Shown here in pieces: positions 36,797 through 46,639 of a stretch of 64,000 nucleotides of DNA (position 1 is the first letter of the stretch; the number at the start of each line of letters is the position of its first letter). The notes under the pieces were generated by a model. That model made no database searches. It was not told the DNA's origin and saw only the letters and a list, made by a program, of their open reading frames with translations. Both the position numbers and the translations under genes were made by a program. Source of the stretch: Pelagicoccus sp. SDUM812002 (GTDB lineage Bacteria; Verrucomicrobiota; Verrucomicrobiia; Opitutales; Opitutaceae); contig NZ_JARXHX010000016.1 in the NCBI RefSeq assembly GCF_031127835.1, forward strand, positions 37,033 through 101,032. Direction: 5' to 3'.

Positions 36797-39460
36797 CTAC
36801 TCAGACACCTTCACGATTGCTCGGCGATAAGCGTACAAATTGGGCGCGCCGTCGTCGTAGACTTTCAGGATGATGTGTAGGTCATCTCCGACCGCGTCTT
36901 GCGGGATCCGCACCGTTGCGACGCGCGAAGAACCATTGCGGATATCGACCGGGCCATCAAACGAACTCGGCTCCTCGTAGTAGGACCATTCGTAGCTCAG
37001 CCCGTCCCCATCCGGATCGCTCGATCCCTCGGCCGAGAGCGAAAGCTCCGAGCCAGCCCGAGCGGATAGTTCAATGATCCGCTTGGAGCGGTCGCCATTC
37101 AAAATAGCGACCGGATGATGATTCGCGTCCTCGTAATCGCTTGTAATGCTCCAGTCCATACGCGCTGCGAAGTCGTTGTTGTACTCGGTCTCCCAGCGCT
37201 TGATCGACTGCCCACCTTTCGGCGTATTTCCGTACATGTAGTAAGGATCGTAAGACGGCTCGGCATCGGAATCGATTTTGGCGACCTCCGACATACTGCG
37301 GATGCCGGCCTTCTTTTCGGTTTCGAAGCGACCGCCCCAGCCGCCTTGGCCAACGGCTTCGGGGTCGTTCAAGCCATTTGGATACACATGCATAAAGGCA
37401 GGCGTATCGCCTTCGGTCGCATACTTGCGCTCGGGGTAAACCGCCCCGAGCGGACCGTGACTCTGAATATGCTCCGCTAGATGCTCGTCCGACGGAGCCC
37501 AGCCGTATACGCCAGTGGCTCGAATGTAGAAAACCTCCGGAAAATTCTTGGCAATCCATGCTCCCGCGTCGTCCTGCCCAAGGATATCGAAAAGACGGAG
37601 CTTGCTCAAAAACTCCTGAAACTCGGTCGGCGTTCGCGTCTCGCGCGCTTTCCAAATCGCTTGCGCGGCGATGTTCATGCCACCCCAGCCCATCACCCAA
37701 ACGGGGCGCTGGTCGTCCTTGTCGACCGCTGCGATGATCATGTCGGAGCCCGGACTATCCTTGCCCTCGCCAACATCGCCCATGCCATAGCCTAGCTGCC
37801 CCATCACGGAAATCGATCTCAGGTATTCCGGCGCAGGGAATCCGTCGGCATGTACGTCCAAATTTGGATACGCTTCTCCGTAGGCATCGACGATCTCGTC
37901 GAGCATGTCCGTATTCCTTTGGTTCTTTCTCCAACAGCCGGTAGATACGACGAGTCCCTCGATATCGAACGCGTTCGCCATCACCAACTGCCGCACGAGA
38001 GATTGCTTATCATCCGGATCGGCGCCGAGATCGGTCGTATTGACGACGCGCGGCTTGTATCCGGGATCCGCCAGTAGCGATTCCCGCCCTTCCCAAGCCG
38101 CTTGCATGTCCGCGAGAAATTGGCTGCCGTCCCCGTCGAATTGCACCACAGTACGTTTGGCGACTTCAAAAGCGCCGACCGTATCCGCGTCGTAGGCCGG
38201 CACTTCATACCCGATCCCGTCGAAGTAACGAATATCCGCCGCGCTCTCCCAATCCTTCCTCGGCACGCTGCTCGAAATGAAAAGGTGCTTGTCTTCGTAC
38301 AAGCCGACGACCCCTTTCATCGTATAACGATCCTGGGGCAGGAAAGCCCAATTCACCACCAGGTCCTGCTCAGGAATCGCTGCCTGAAACCAGTCTCGAT
38401 TGTCCTTTACCTCCACATCTGGATACGTCGCCGCAATATAGTCCCGCAGCCAGATGTTGAACCAGAGCTCCCTTTCGGCGTGAGCCGCCTGATTCGGCGG
38501 ACCGACCGGACTGAAAGGTTCCACCAAACGCTGCTCGATGAAGCGGCTGATTTCCTTGTGCCCTTCCTTGTCATGAAACCCAAAAACCGCTACCGGATCC
38601 GTCCCCGTGAGGGAGCGATTGTCGTTGGGCCAAGTGCCGACCCGACCGTAGCTTACGACTACCATGTTATCCTTCTGCACGTAGGACTCGCCTCCGATGC
38701 CTTCCGGCAAGTTTGTCGCCCCGATATAGAGGACCTGGGTATCCTTGGGGTCCGTATCCAAAAAATAGATAAACGGCGAAAAACACTCTGTAAGGCTGCA
38801 CAATTGCCCATTTTCCGTTCCGTCCTTGAAGACCCATTTGTCCACCTCCGGCCCTTCCATCTCGCCTCCGATCGGCCCCTCGAACAGAAACGCGTAGGCA
38901 TCGTCGGCCCTCAGCACCTTGATAGCGATATGACTGGGAAAGAAATGATACTCGAGTTCATAGGTCTCGTTGGCGGATCTCATGCGCAGGTGCTCCCCCT
39001 TCAGCATACCCTGGGCATCGAACGCGAGATCCTCCCCGTTCTCGTCAACCCACCGCGTCGAAGAGCCGCTCGGTCGCTGAGGATGGTCGAAATTGCCATT
39101 CCCGAAGTTCGGCCAGCCGCGATACTCGTGCTTGCCCGTGCCGCGCGGCGAAAGGTTGTAGCCCTTGTCCGCGTCGTTGCCGATCCAATCGTTGCCTGCG
39201 TGATCGAAAGCGCTGCTGAATCCGGTCTTGCCATCCGTTTCGCCGGTCTCGAAGTACCAGGTCCCATTCCCGGCCGCGATCTTCCAACACCAGTTTTCGA
39301 AATGCATCACCCGAGTCACCACCACCTTGTCAGGGAACAGCGAATACGGAGTGCCGGCAATGGCTTCATTCTTCGCAGATGACAGTGCGCCCGTTCCTAG
39401 GGCAACGATTGCCAACAGCAGCGATAGCCTGCTTGTGCTCTTGTGTCGTTTGTTGTTCAT
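36797..39460 (-). CDS. Secreted DUF1593 protein with unusual N-terminal domain shared with the PL10 protein
   Basis: An 887-residue protein: signal peptide (about 1-36), an N-terminal module (about 40-330), a linker region with SSVPRKDWESAADI to about 455, then DUF1593 (NTTDLGADPDDKQSLVRQL) with [16 protein letters not shown] and the C-terminal SSDPDGDGLSYEWS beta domain. The N-terminal module resembles residues about 325-575 of the PL10 pectate lyase at 42446-45178: GNDWIG versus GNDWIA, SANETYELEYHF versus SSNETFTFQYHF, and AIKVLRADDAYAFLFE versus AVKVLKSEGDYCFLLE. The module is not one I can name. It probably binds or acts on a carbohydrate. Part of the DUF1593 run. Confidence 0.85.
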   Translation of the reverse strand: MNNKRHKSTSRLSLLLAIVALGTGALSSAKNEAIAGTPYSLFPDKVVVTRVMHFENWCWKIAAGNGTWYFETGETDGKTGFSSAFDHAGNDWIGNDADKGYNLSPRGTGKHEYRGWPNFGNGNFDHPQRPSGSSTRWVDENGEDLAFDAQGMLKGEHLRMRSANETYELEYHFFPSHIAIKVLRADDAYAFLFEGPIGGEMEGPEVDKWVFKDGTENGQLCSLTECFSPFIYFLDTDPKDTQVLYIGATNLPEGIGGESYVQKDNMVVVSYGRVGTWPNDNRSLTGTDPVAVFGFHDKEGHKEISRFIEQRLVEPFSPVGPPNQAAHAERELWFNIWLRDYIAATYPDVEVKDNRDWFQAAIPEQDLVVNWAFLPQDRYTMKGVVGLYEDKHLFISSSVPRKDWESAADIRYFDGIGYEVPAYDADTVGAFEVAKRTVVQFDGDGSQFLADMQAAWEGRESLLADPGYKPRVVNTTDLGADPDDKQSLVRQLVMANAFDIEGLVVSTGCWRKNQRNTDMLDEIVDAYGEAYPNLDVHADGFPAPEYLRSISVMGQLGYGMGDVGEGKDSPGSDMIIAAVDKDDQRPVWVMGWGGMNIAAQAIWKARETRTPTEFQEFLSKLRLFDILGQDDAGAWIAKNFPEVFYIRATGVYGWAPSDEHLAEHIQSHGPLGAVYPERKYATEGDTPAFMHVYPNGLNDPEAVGQGGWGGRFETEKKAGIRSMSEVAKIDSDAEPSYDPYYMYGNTPKGGQSIKRWETEYNNDFAARMDWSITSDYEDANHHPVAILNGDRSKRIIELSARAGSELSLSAEGSSDPDGDGLSYEWSYYEEPSSFDGPVDIRNGSSRVATVRIPQDAVGDDLHIILKVYDDGAPNLYAYRRAIVKVSE

Positions 39461-39482
39461 AAAACGTATTGCTTGAAGGATC

Positions 39483-40901
39483 TCACTCCACTACATCGAT
39501 GATGACTCGTTGGTACCGCGTAAGACGCGGCGAACCGTGGTCGGTGACGGCGAGGATGATATGCATGGTGCCGGTGCCCGGCGGCATGACGCGGCTGGTT
39601 TTGACCTCGAGCCAGGCTTCGGGTCCGTCGAAACCGTGAATGTCGTGCTTGTCGCCCGTGCGGGCGTTTGACATGCGACGCGTGCCGGGCTCTTCGTAAC
39701 AGAACCATCGATACGACAGAGCGTCACCGTCAGGGTCGTAGGAGGAAACCGCGCTCAGATCGATCCGTTCGCCTTGCTTGGCCTTGATATAGTTCGGAAT
39801 GTCGAGCTGCACAATCGGTGGATGGTTCGCTTCTTCATAAGGTTTAATTGTCCAGTCCATGCGAGCGGCGAAATCGTTTTGATAGGCTTCGCGCCAACGC
39901 CAGATCGTCGCGTGATTGGTGGTGTGCCACTCGCCGTCGTTGCCGAGCACCTCGTCCTGAACGTTGGTCCAGATGGGACGAGTCTCAGGTTCGAGAAACC
40001 ACTTTTCCGTCTTCGGCGTGTAAAGCTCGTAGCGGCCACCCCAACCTCCCCAGTCCGGACGCTCGGGCACGCTCAGACCGTTGTTGATTAGGTTAAAAAA
40101 GGAGGGAGTATCGCCTTCCATCATGAACTTCCATTCTGGATACACTTCTCCAAGAGGACCATGGCTGCGCACGTGTCGATCGAGCCACTCGTTGCTGACC
40201 AGGTCGAAATCTGCGCCGCCAAACCGGCCGTGGAAGCGGTCGCCCCCGATAGCGATCCAGGTGGCGTGGTGAAAGCCGCCCCCCGCGTTCACGCCAGGAG
40301 TGACGATATAGAAGAGTTCCGGAAATTCCTTTCGGATCCAAGGACCGGAATTGTCCTGATCGGAGATCGCGTATACCCGCAGTTTGGATACGAACGCCGC
40401 CAATTCCTCCGAACTTCGAGTCTCCCGGACTTTCCACAGGGCTTGAGCCAATACGTTGGGACCACCCCAAACCGCTACCCACAATGGGCGCGGATCGTCG
40501 CGATCGACCGCGTCGATTAGCAGCTCCGATCCCTCGGAATCCTTCCCCTCGCCCACCGCCTCCATGTCCCCCAGCGGCAAGCCGCTAGCGATGCGTTCCT
40601 TCAAATACGCTTCACTTGGAAAGCCAGGCTCATGCAGTTCAAGGTTGTCGCGAACTTTGCCATACGCTCCGACTTTCGAGTGAAGGTATTGCGGATTCAC
40701 CGGACGCGTCGCCCCTCCCGGAGGCGTCGCCACCAAGCCCTCGATGTCGATATGGTTCGCGTAAGTCAGAAGGCGTACCAGCGACATCTGATCGTCAGGA
40801 TCGCCACCGATATCGGTTAACACTAAGAGGCGCTGCCTCTCCGACGCGGTCAAACAGCTTAGGAACACAAGAGTCAGAACAAGCGTAAAAAGTTTTTTCA
40901 T
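39483..40901 (-). CDS. Secreted DUF1593 (Sde182) protein
   Basis: A 472-residue protein: signal peptide (about 1-20), DUF1593 domain beginning at [20 protein letters not shown], conserved [18 protein letters not shown] and [24 protein letters not shown], and a C-terminal beta domain with [15 protein letters not shown]. All the family landmarks seem present. Very similar in layout to the next gene upstream (40992-42416). The two differ mainly in the loop around the early Asp motif (GGDPDD versus ENEPDD). Separated from it by a palindromic repeat. Confidence 0.85.
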   Translation of the reverse strand: MKKLFTLVLTLVFLSCLTASERQRLLVLTDIGGDPDDQMSLVRLLTYANHIDIEGLVATPPGGATRPVNPQYLHSKVGAYGKVRDNLELHEPGFPSEAYLKERIASGLPLGDMEAVGEGKDSEGSELLIDAVDRDDPRPLWVAVWGGPNVLAQALWKVRETRSSEELAAFVSKLRVYAISDQDNSGPWIRKEFPELFYIVTPGVNAGGGFHHATWIAIGGDRFHGRFGGADFDLVSNEWLDRHVRSHGPLGEVYPEWKFMMEGDTPSFFNLINNGLSVPERPDWGGWGGRYELYTPKTEKWFLEPETRPIWTNVQDEVLGNDGEWHTTNHATIWRWREAYQNDFAARMDWTIKPYEEANHPPIVQLDIPNYIKAKQGERIDLSAVSSYDPDGDALSYRWFCYEEPGTRRMSNARTGDKHDIHGFDGPEAWLEVKTSRVMPPGTGTMHIILAVTDHGSPRLTRYQRVIIDVVE

Positions 40902-40912
40902 GGTAAATAAAA

Positions 40913-40987
40913 GTAGCGCGGAGCTTTAGCCCGCGTTTTCGAATAATTGATCCCGCAAAGCGGTCGCGGGCTGAAGCTCCGCGCTAC
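40913..40987. repeat. REP-like palindrome between two DUF1593 genes
   Basis: Two 23-base arms, GTAGCGCGGAGCTTTAGCCC plus GCG at 40913-40935 and the inverse copy at 40965-40987 with one mismatch, enclose about 29 bases. The GC-rich arms are typical of a REP element; it could stabilise upstream mRNA or attenuate downstream expression within the operon. A partial relative occurs at 46570-46600 upstream of another DUF1593 gene. Confidence 0.8.
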
Positions 40988-40991
40988 GAAA

Positions 40992-42416
40992 TTACGGAGT
41001 CACCTCCACAATCACGCGCTGATAACGCGTCAGCGCAGGGCTGCCCTTGTCGGTCACCGCTAAAATAATATGCAGGTCCCCGGGACGGGCGTTGTTCTTG
41101 GCAGGCACTTGCAAAACAGCTTCCGCCTTGTCATGACCTTCGATTACGACAGGGTAACCTGTACGAGCCCGCTCAGTGGCGTAGGAGCCTGCTTCGTTGT
41201 AAGCGAACCAATGATACGTGAGTTCGTCTCCATCGGGGTCGTAGCTTCCGACCGCACTCAGCGGAACCTTGTCGCCGATTCGAGCCTTGAGCCGATTGGA
41301 GTGAGCTAGCACGGCGACCGGTGGGTGGTTCGCCTCTTCGGGGGACTTGATCGTCCAATCCATACGAGCCACGAAATCGTTTTGGTAGGCCTCCCGCCAA
41401 CGCCAGATCGTCTCGTGGTTGCCCGTATGCCACTTGCCGTCTATTCCGAGAACCTCGTCATCCGCATCCGCCCAAAACGGACGGGTCTCTTCTTGCAAGA
41501 AGTACTTCTTCCAGCGTGGCGTGTAATATTCGTAGCGACCACCCCAACCGCCCCAGTCGGGTCGCTCTGGATTGCCGAGTCCATTGTCCATGAGATGCAA
41601 AAAGGTCGGAGTGTCCCCTTCCATTAGGTATTTAACTTGCGGATACTGTTCACCCAATGGTCCCTTGCTGCGAATGTGTTCGTCGAGCCAAGGATTGTCC
41701 ACGATCTCGAAATTAGCCCCGTCGCAGCGGGCATGGAACTCGTCTCCACCGATTCCGCTCCATGTCGCGAAGTGATAGCCGCCCCACGCATGAAAGCCGG
41801 GACTGGCAATGTAGAACAGGTCGGGAAACTGCTCCCGCATCCACGGACCGCTATCGTCCTGATCGGAAATAGTATATACTCGCAGCTTGGATATGAAGGC
41901 TTTCAACTGAGAAGGCGTACGCGTTTCGCGTACCTTCCAAAGGGGCTGAGCCAGAACGTTTGGACCACCCCAAACAGTCACCCATACAGGGCGAGGGTCA
42001 TCGCGATCGACCACTTCGATCAGCCAATCGGAACCGGTGGAGTCCATTCCCTCGCCCACTGCATTCATCCCATAATCAGTGCGTCCTTCCTTGGTCACAG
42101 AGTGCAAATACTCCTCACTTGGAAAGCCGGGCTCGTGCAACTCGAGATTGTCGCGTACCTTTCCATAGGCTTCGACGATTTCCTTGATTCGCCACGTTGC
42201 GATCTCGTGCTGCTGGTGAACGGAAGTCGTGGCGACTAAGGCCTCCACGTCCCATTGGTTTGAATACACGAGAAACCGCACCAGCGACATGGCATCGTCC
42301 GGCTCGTTCTCGATGTCAGTTAATACGAATACGCGGGGTTTTTCTCGAGCTTGCATAGAAAAGGCGAGTACGGACATGGCGAGGGCTAACAGGGGTAAAA
42401 TGAGTTTATTTTTCAT
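40992..42416 (-). CDS. Secreted DUF1593 (Sde182) protein
   Basis: A 474-residue protein: signal peptide [19 protein letters not shown]..., DUF1593 starting [20 protein letters not shown], conserved [43 protein letters not shown] and the C-terminal beta domain [15 protein letters not shown]. Complete by family landmarks. The closest sister is 39483-40901. It follows the PL10 pectate lyase after 29 bases. Confidence 0.85.
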   Translation of the reverse strand: MKNKLILPLLALAMSVLAFSMQAREKPRVFVLTDIENEPDDAMSLVRFLVYSNQWDVEALVATTSVHQQHEIATWRIKEIVEAYGKVRDNLELHEPGFPSEEYLHSVTKEGRTDYGMNAVGEGMDSTGSDWLIEVVDRDDPRPVWVTVWGGPNVLAQPLWKVRETRTPSQLKAFISKLRVYTISDQDDSGPWMREQFPDLFYIASPGFHAWGGYHFATWSGIGGDEFHARCDGANFEIVDNPWLDEHIRSKGPLGEQYPQVKYLMEGDTPTFLHLMDNGLGNPERPDWGGWGGRYEYYTPRWKKYFLQEETRPFWADADDEVLGIDGKWHTGNHETIWRWREAYQNDFVARMDWTIKSPEEANHPPVAVLAHSNRLKARIGDKVPLSAVGSYDPDGDELTYHWFAYNEAGSYATERARTGYPVVIEGHDKAEAVLQVPAKNNARPGDLHIILAVTDKGSPALTRYQRVIVEVTP

Positions 42417-42445
42417 ATTAGAGTAGGTGGCATCTCTTTAGGGCT

Positions 42446-45178
42446 TCAAAATTTCGCTTTCCATTTCGGGTATTCTTCCTTCAACAGTTTCGCTGGCCAA
42501 TCACCGTGATAGCCATAACCACTGCGGCGTTCGTAGCCGATCTCTGAAAAGTCATAACGAAACACTGAATCTCGATCGAGATAGAGAGGTCGATTCGTCT
42601 CCAGTTCATAAAAGCGAGCCCACAGTCCTTCTCCTTCAGGATCTTCGACCAACCAACGCTCAGTTCGTCCATCGCCACGGCGAGCCGACTCAAGGCGGAC
42701 GCCTTTCATCTCGACTGCCTTTAGCCAAGCAACTGCACCTTCGATCGCCTCCACGACTTCCGCCGACGGATCTTCGATTGACATCAAGTACCGAACAACG
42801 CCAACCGACTCCTCGCCTGAAAGCGATGGCGGCTCATAGGCCCGAGCCCAAGCCGGTTCCAAAGTCATCTCGTGATGCTGAGCGCACCAGCCGGTAAGCT
42901 TCCCATTTTGTCTAATTTGGGATTTCAAAATACATTCAAGCCCAAGCTCCAAGGCTGCGCGGGCGCGATCCTTTCGCGACGCGTCAACAAAGCCGTATGT
43001 GTCATCTCCAGAAACAACGTACTTAAGCAGCTCCATCACGCGCATCATCGCTCCATCGTTATAAGTGATACGCGAGTAATACTTGTCGCCACGAAGCGGC
43101 CAAAACTGCGGCCACCCTCCTGTCTCATATTGAGCCGCAAACAAATAGTCCAAACCACGATTGAAAGAATCGATGTAAGCCTCTTCGCCCGTTGCATCTG
43201 CCACCTTAGCGATAAACTCCATCGGCACCGTCGTCGCATCGTTATCAAAGCTATTCGCTCGGCCGCTACCCGGTTGAGGAATATCGCCGATAGTAAGCGG
43301 AGGCCGTGCGAGGTCCGTGCTCTTGGGCCAACCGCCTTGGGGCGATTGATACTGTATTACTGAATCAGCAATCGCTCGCGCCTCTGCTGAAGTAAACCAG
43401 CTGTCATCGTTTTTCAGCAGACGATTACTCCACAGCCTTCGGTCCTTAATCCCCGGGGTAAACGCCTTCTCAAGGTACGCCTCGATCAAAGCTGTCATTT
43501 CATTGTGGTTACGAAATGCAGGAGCGAAGCCGATCACGCAAACATGCTCGTTACCGCTCATGCCGAAGGTCTTGTATCCACGATCTCGGCCCGTACGACC
43601 AAAACTGTACAAATCCATATTGTGCATTCCATTCGGGCGGATTTGGCGATGGTTTTCGTTGGGAGCATCGTCCTCTGGAGTCTTCGCTAGAAACAAGAAG
43701 TTCTTCGCCTTGGGATCTCCGAGATAGAGCCACTCGGGCGTGATGTCGTCGAACTCCCCGCTCGGGATGCGCTTCTTCCCATCGGCGGTTACGAAGTAGT
43801 CCTCTTCATCTGCCTGCCCACCAACAACAGACTCAAGCAGGAAGCAATAATCCCCCTCAGACTTCAGTACCTTCACCGCTATTCTGTCTGCAAGAAAGTG
43901 ATACTGAAACGTGAACGTTTCGTTACTCGATTCCAGAATAACGACTTCGCCCTCCGTCACGCCGTCAACGATCGTTGTGGTCGAACCACTATCGCGACCC
44001 GCATGTCCAAAGTTTTCAACACTATTTGGGAAGCCTCGAAAGTCTCCATTCGGTCCGGGAGGCATATAGGAAGCGATCCAGTCGTTTCCTTCGTTGTCGA
44101 TCAAACTTTTGAGGCCGGACACGCCATTGTCCTTTTCGAAATAGGCAGTCCCCATTTCCATCTCGATCTTGTAGCAGCCAACGCCGGCCCACTGAACTTC
44201 GCTGAGCCGAACGCGAGCGTTGGACTCAGACACAGGGATCAACTTCAAATGATCAAGATTGGCCAAGCCCTCAGGCCCCGTGGCTGAAAGTCTAATCACA
44301 TTCTCTCCAGCTGCCAAAGAAACAGATTGATACATCTCCTTGTAAGTCCAATGGGTCCAATGTTCGGTCGGAGTAAACTTCAGAGAGGGATCGACCACTT
44401 CTCCATTTACCGAAACCTCGGCCGGTCGCGTATCCGGTTTACCATGCACGTATCGAGCATGGAGCCTGTACTCACCTGCATCCGCGACATTGAATCTCAC
44501 CTCTACATGACTGCCCACATGGTTATCCGTATCCACATATCCCTCACCAGTGAATCCAGTATGCGGCCCCTCGTGTTCTGCGATAAAGTTCCAACAGCTG
44601 TGATGGTCAATCTTCCCTTCGTGCAAGCCATCCTCCGCTTCAAGCACCTGAATGCGCGGCAATTCCCCTTCGCCGACCTCACGCAATTCAGCCACCTTAA
44701 TATAGTCTGTATTGCCAAGCCCCCCTTCGTTCAGCGCCACCAAACGTATCAGATTTCTCCCCTGCTCCAGATCGACCACCGTAGAATCCCGATTAAACGC
44801 GGGCAAGGCCTTGTTCTGTGGCAATTCCAACACAGGCCCCTCTACTCCGTTTATCCAGAGCTGCCCCGGTCGTGGATCTGGCTTTATATGGGTGTACCGA
44901 ACCGTAACCTTATGCGGTCCCGTCCACAATGCGTCGTAGGCGACTTCAATAAAACTCCCGACCTCGTTGGGTGTATCGACAAATCCACTACCGGAGAAAG
45001 TAGAATGCGGCTCGTCCGTCAGCATTACATTGTGCCAGCAACTATGCTTGTCCACCCAGCCGGTAAAATCGCCGGACTCGGCTTCCACAATGATGGGTTC
45101 AGCTGCAAACGAGTCGACGAACATAGCACAGGGCAATGCGACCGCTGCAACTATGTGGTTTCTGAGATGAATTTGCAT
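42446..45178 (-). CDS. Multimodular secreted PL10-type pectate lyase
   Basis: A 910-residue protein. Signal peptide (MQIHLRNHIVAAVALPCA...), two tandem CBM35/CBM6-like modules (about 30-170 and 180-320) repeating the HSCW and GYVDT/GFVDT patterns, a module of about 250 residues shared with the 887-residue DUF1593 protein, and a C-terminal PL10 pectate lyase domain (about 590-910) with YQSPQGGWPKSTD, FDNDATTVPMEFIAKVAD, YETGGWPQFWPL and ITYNDGAMMRVMELLK. PL10 cleaves polygalacturonate by beta-elimination. The start at 45178 is chosen because it begins the signal peptide; the frame extends to 45229. The overall arrangement would target pectin in plant cell walls. Confidence 0.88.
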   Translation of the reverse strand: MQIHLRNHIVAAVALPCAMFVDSFAAEPIIVEAESGDFTGWVDKHSCWHNVMLTDEPHSTFSGSGFVDTPNEVGSFIEVAYDALWTGPHKVTVRYTHIKPDPRPGQLWINGVEGPVLELPQNKALPAFNRDSTVVDLEQGRNLIRLVALNEGGLGNTDYIKVAELREVGEGELPRIQVLEAEDGLHEGKIDHHSCWNFIAEHEGPHTGFTGEGYVDTDNHVGSHVEVRFNVADAGEYRLHARYVHGKPDTRPAEVSVNGEVVDPSLKFTPTEHWTHWTYKEMYQSVSLAAGENVIRLSATGPEGLANLDHLKLIPVSESNARVRLSEVQWAGVGCYKIEMEMGTAYFEKDNGVSGLKSLIDNEGNDWIASYMPPGPNGDFRGFPNSVENFGHAGRDSGSTTTIVDGVTEGEVVILESSNETFTFQYHFLADRIAVKVLKSEGDYCFLLESVVGGQADEEDYFVTADGKKRIPSGEFDDITPEWLYLGDPKAKNFLFLAKTPEDDAPNENHRQIRPNGMHNMDLYSFGRTGRDRGYKTFGMSGNEHVCVIGFAPAFRNHNEMTALIEAYLEKAFTPGIKDRRLWSNRLLKNDDSWFTSAEARAIADSVIQYQSPQGGWPKSTDLARPPLTIGDIPQPGSGRANSFDNDATTVPMEFIAKVADATGEEAYIDSFNRGLDYLFAAQYETGGWPQFWPLRGDKYYSRITYNDGAMMRVMELLKYVVSGDDTYGFVDASRKDRARAALELGLECILKSQIRQNGKLTGWCAQHHEMTLEPAWARAYEPPSLSGEESVGVVRYLMSIEDPSAEVVEAIEGAVAWLKAVEMKGVRLESARRGDGRTERWLVEDPEGEGLWARFYELETNRPLYLDRDSVFRYDFSEIGYERRSGYGYHGDWPAKLLKEEYPKWKAKF

Positions 45179-45204
45179 GAATTTTGGGGCACTAAAGTTA
45201 AACA

Positions 45205-46509
45205 CTACTTCGTTTTGGCGTTTCGACATCGTTCAAGGCGTGTTGCGAAATCGAGCATGAAGCTCTCGCGCCATTGACTCACGGTTCTCGCTCCGTGATG
45301 AGCTCCCTCCGCCACCGGCGGCGAGGGGTCGTCTGTCCACCAATTCGGCCAATGCTCATCAGGTTCGAGAGCTACATCAGGTGACGGCAAGACCGCAGTC
45401 ACCTGCCCTTTCTTGCCGTCGAGCGAAGGATCGTTGCCCACGATTTCGTACGAGTAGGTTTTTGGAGTCTTGGGGCAAAAACGAAAACGCACCGTGCCAT
45501 CTCCAGGCAAATGCCCAACCAGCATCTGATTCTCCACCTTCATGTGCAGTGATGGCGTCTTCGGCGCATCCGAACCGAGCGGCAGCGCCAGCTCCATGAT
45601 CGCGCAAAACTCGATCTCGTCCGCCTCCGTCGTCATGCGCTCGAAACGTGAATACGGTCGCGTCCAGGCACGAACGAATCGGCCGCCCCAGCCGCCTTGA
45701 TACGGCTTGTCCGGATCGCCCTGCAACAACCACGCCACCGTAGGCGTGTCGCCCATCTTCACTTCCTTGCGCACTTGGTCGTGAAAGGAGATACCGCCAG
45801 CGAAAAAGTCTCCCAAAGCCCCATGCCCAGCCGCATGCGCTTCCGCAAACTGGTGGGTGCTCAAGTCACCCTTCTGTGCGCCACCGACAAACCAGCCACG
45901 ATAAGTGGAGTTCGACTCGATCATGAAAAGCTCCGGGTGTTCGCTCGCAATGTAGTGATAAGCGTCAGGGCTCCATTTCTTGTTCGGGCCACCTATGTAG
46001 TGGACTTTCAACTTCGGCAATATTTCGGGTGCGTCGTGTAGGGCTTGGGCCACATCCTCGAGCCCGCCCCAGACCAACACGTGTAAGGGGCGTGAGTCTA
46101 AAAAACGAGCGCGTTCGACAATCCAGCTCGACCCTTCCGTCGAACGACGAACGCCCGCATACGGCGCCCTCTCGGTCTCGCCCTGCTTGGTGATCGAACG
46201 CAGGAATTCAGGACTCGGATAGTGCTCGGACCACGTACGGAGTTTCGGATAATCCGTCTCGTAGTGGTCGATCACTGACAGAATATCTTCCTTCCTCCCT
46301 GGCCCATAGGGAGAAGATATAAGCCCCTCGATCTCCAGCTCATCCGCATAGAGCAAAAGGTGAACCATCGACTGAAAATCGTCGAAGTCCGTGCCACCGA
46401 TATCAGTGGATACGATGACACGATGACGGGGTTCAGAGTCGGCAGCAAAGGTCGGAGGAGATGAAAGGAGTATTGCGAACAGGATCGCCCCGTAGCGGTG
46501 AGCTTTCAT
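45205..46509 (-). CDS. Divergent secreted DUF1593 protein lacking the C-terminal beta domain
   Basis: A 434-residue protein with a signal peptide (MKAHRYGAILFAILLSSPPTFA). DUF1593 begins VIVSTDIGGTDFDDFQSMVHLL, where the usual PDD is FDD, and GGWGGRFVRAW is present. The [15 protein letters not shown] segment reads WRESFMLDFATRLE, preceded by a beta-rich insertion (about 315-375, SLHMKVENQMLVGHL). It ends shortly afterwards, so the C-terminal SSYDPDGD domain of its paralogues is missing. It is clearly the most divergent copy. The ATG at 46509 is chosen because the longer frame to 46635 runs through a REP-like sequence. Confidence 0.82.
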   Translation of the reverse strand: MKAHRYGAILFAILLSSPPTFAADSEPRHRVIVSTDIGGTDFDDFQSMVHLLLYADELEIEGLISSPYGPGRKEDILSVIDHYETDYPKLRTWSEHYPSPEFLRSITKQGETERAPYAGVRRSTEGSSWIVERARFLDSRPLHVLVWGGLEDVAQALHDAPEILPKLKVHYIGGPNKKWSPDAYHYIASEHPELFMIESNSTYRGWFVGGAQKGDLSTHQFAEAHAAGHGALGDFFAGGISFHDQVRKEVKMGDTPTVAWLLQGDPDKPYQGGWGGRFVRAWTRPYSRFERMTTEADEIEFCAIMELALPLGSDAPKTPSLHMKVENQMLVGHLPGDGTVRFRFCPKTPKTYSYEIVGNDPSLDGKKGQVTAVLPSPDVALEPDEHWPNWWTDDPSPPVAEGAHHGARTVSQWRESFMLDFATRLERCRNAKTK

Positions 46510-46639
46510 AGTCGCGTCCGTAGCCTTGGCGAAGGCGGAATCCAGCGACGGCGTTGCAGGCTCATACTCCAGCAGACGCGGTCTAAAGCACCGCGCTACG
46601 TGCCTTGCTAGTCTTCGTACGACTCCCTTCATCACTTCC
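46510..46639. repeat. REP-like fragment upstream of the divergent DUF1593 gene
   Basis: The 130-base gap contains a degraded relative of the palindrome at 40913: GACGCGGTCTAAAGCACCGC followed by GCTACG at about 46571-46596, matching one arm pattern of the REP (GTAGCGCGG, then CTTTAG). The remainder looks like remnant coding-like sequence with an in-frame extension. Its function is unclear; a site of past insertion or rearrangement is possible. Confidence 0.4.

Noticed and set aside
38102..39382. 426-codon plus-strand ORF opposite the 887-residue DUF1593 gene
   Set aside because: Antisense shadow of a clear coding gene with GC-rich codon bias; its product has Arg/Val-rich composition, no domain and no ribosome binding site.
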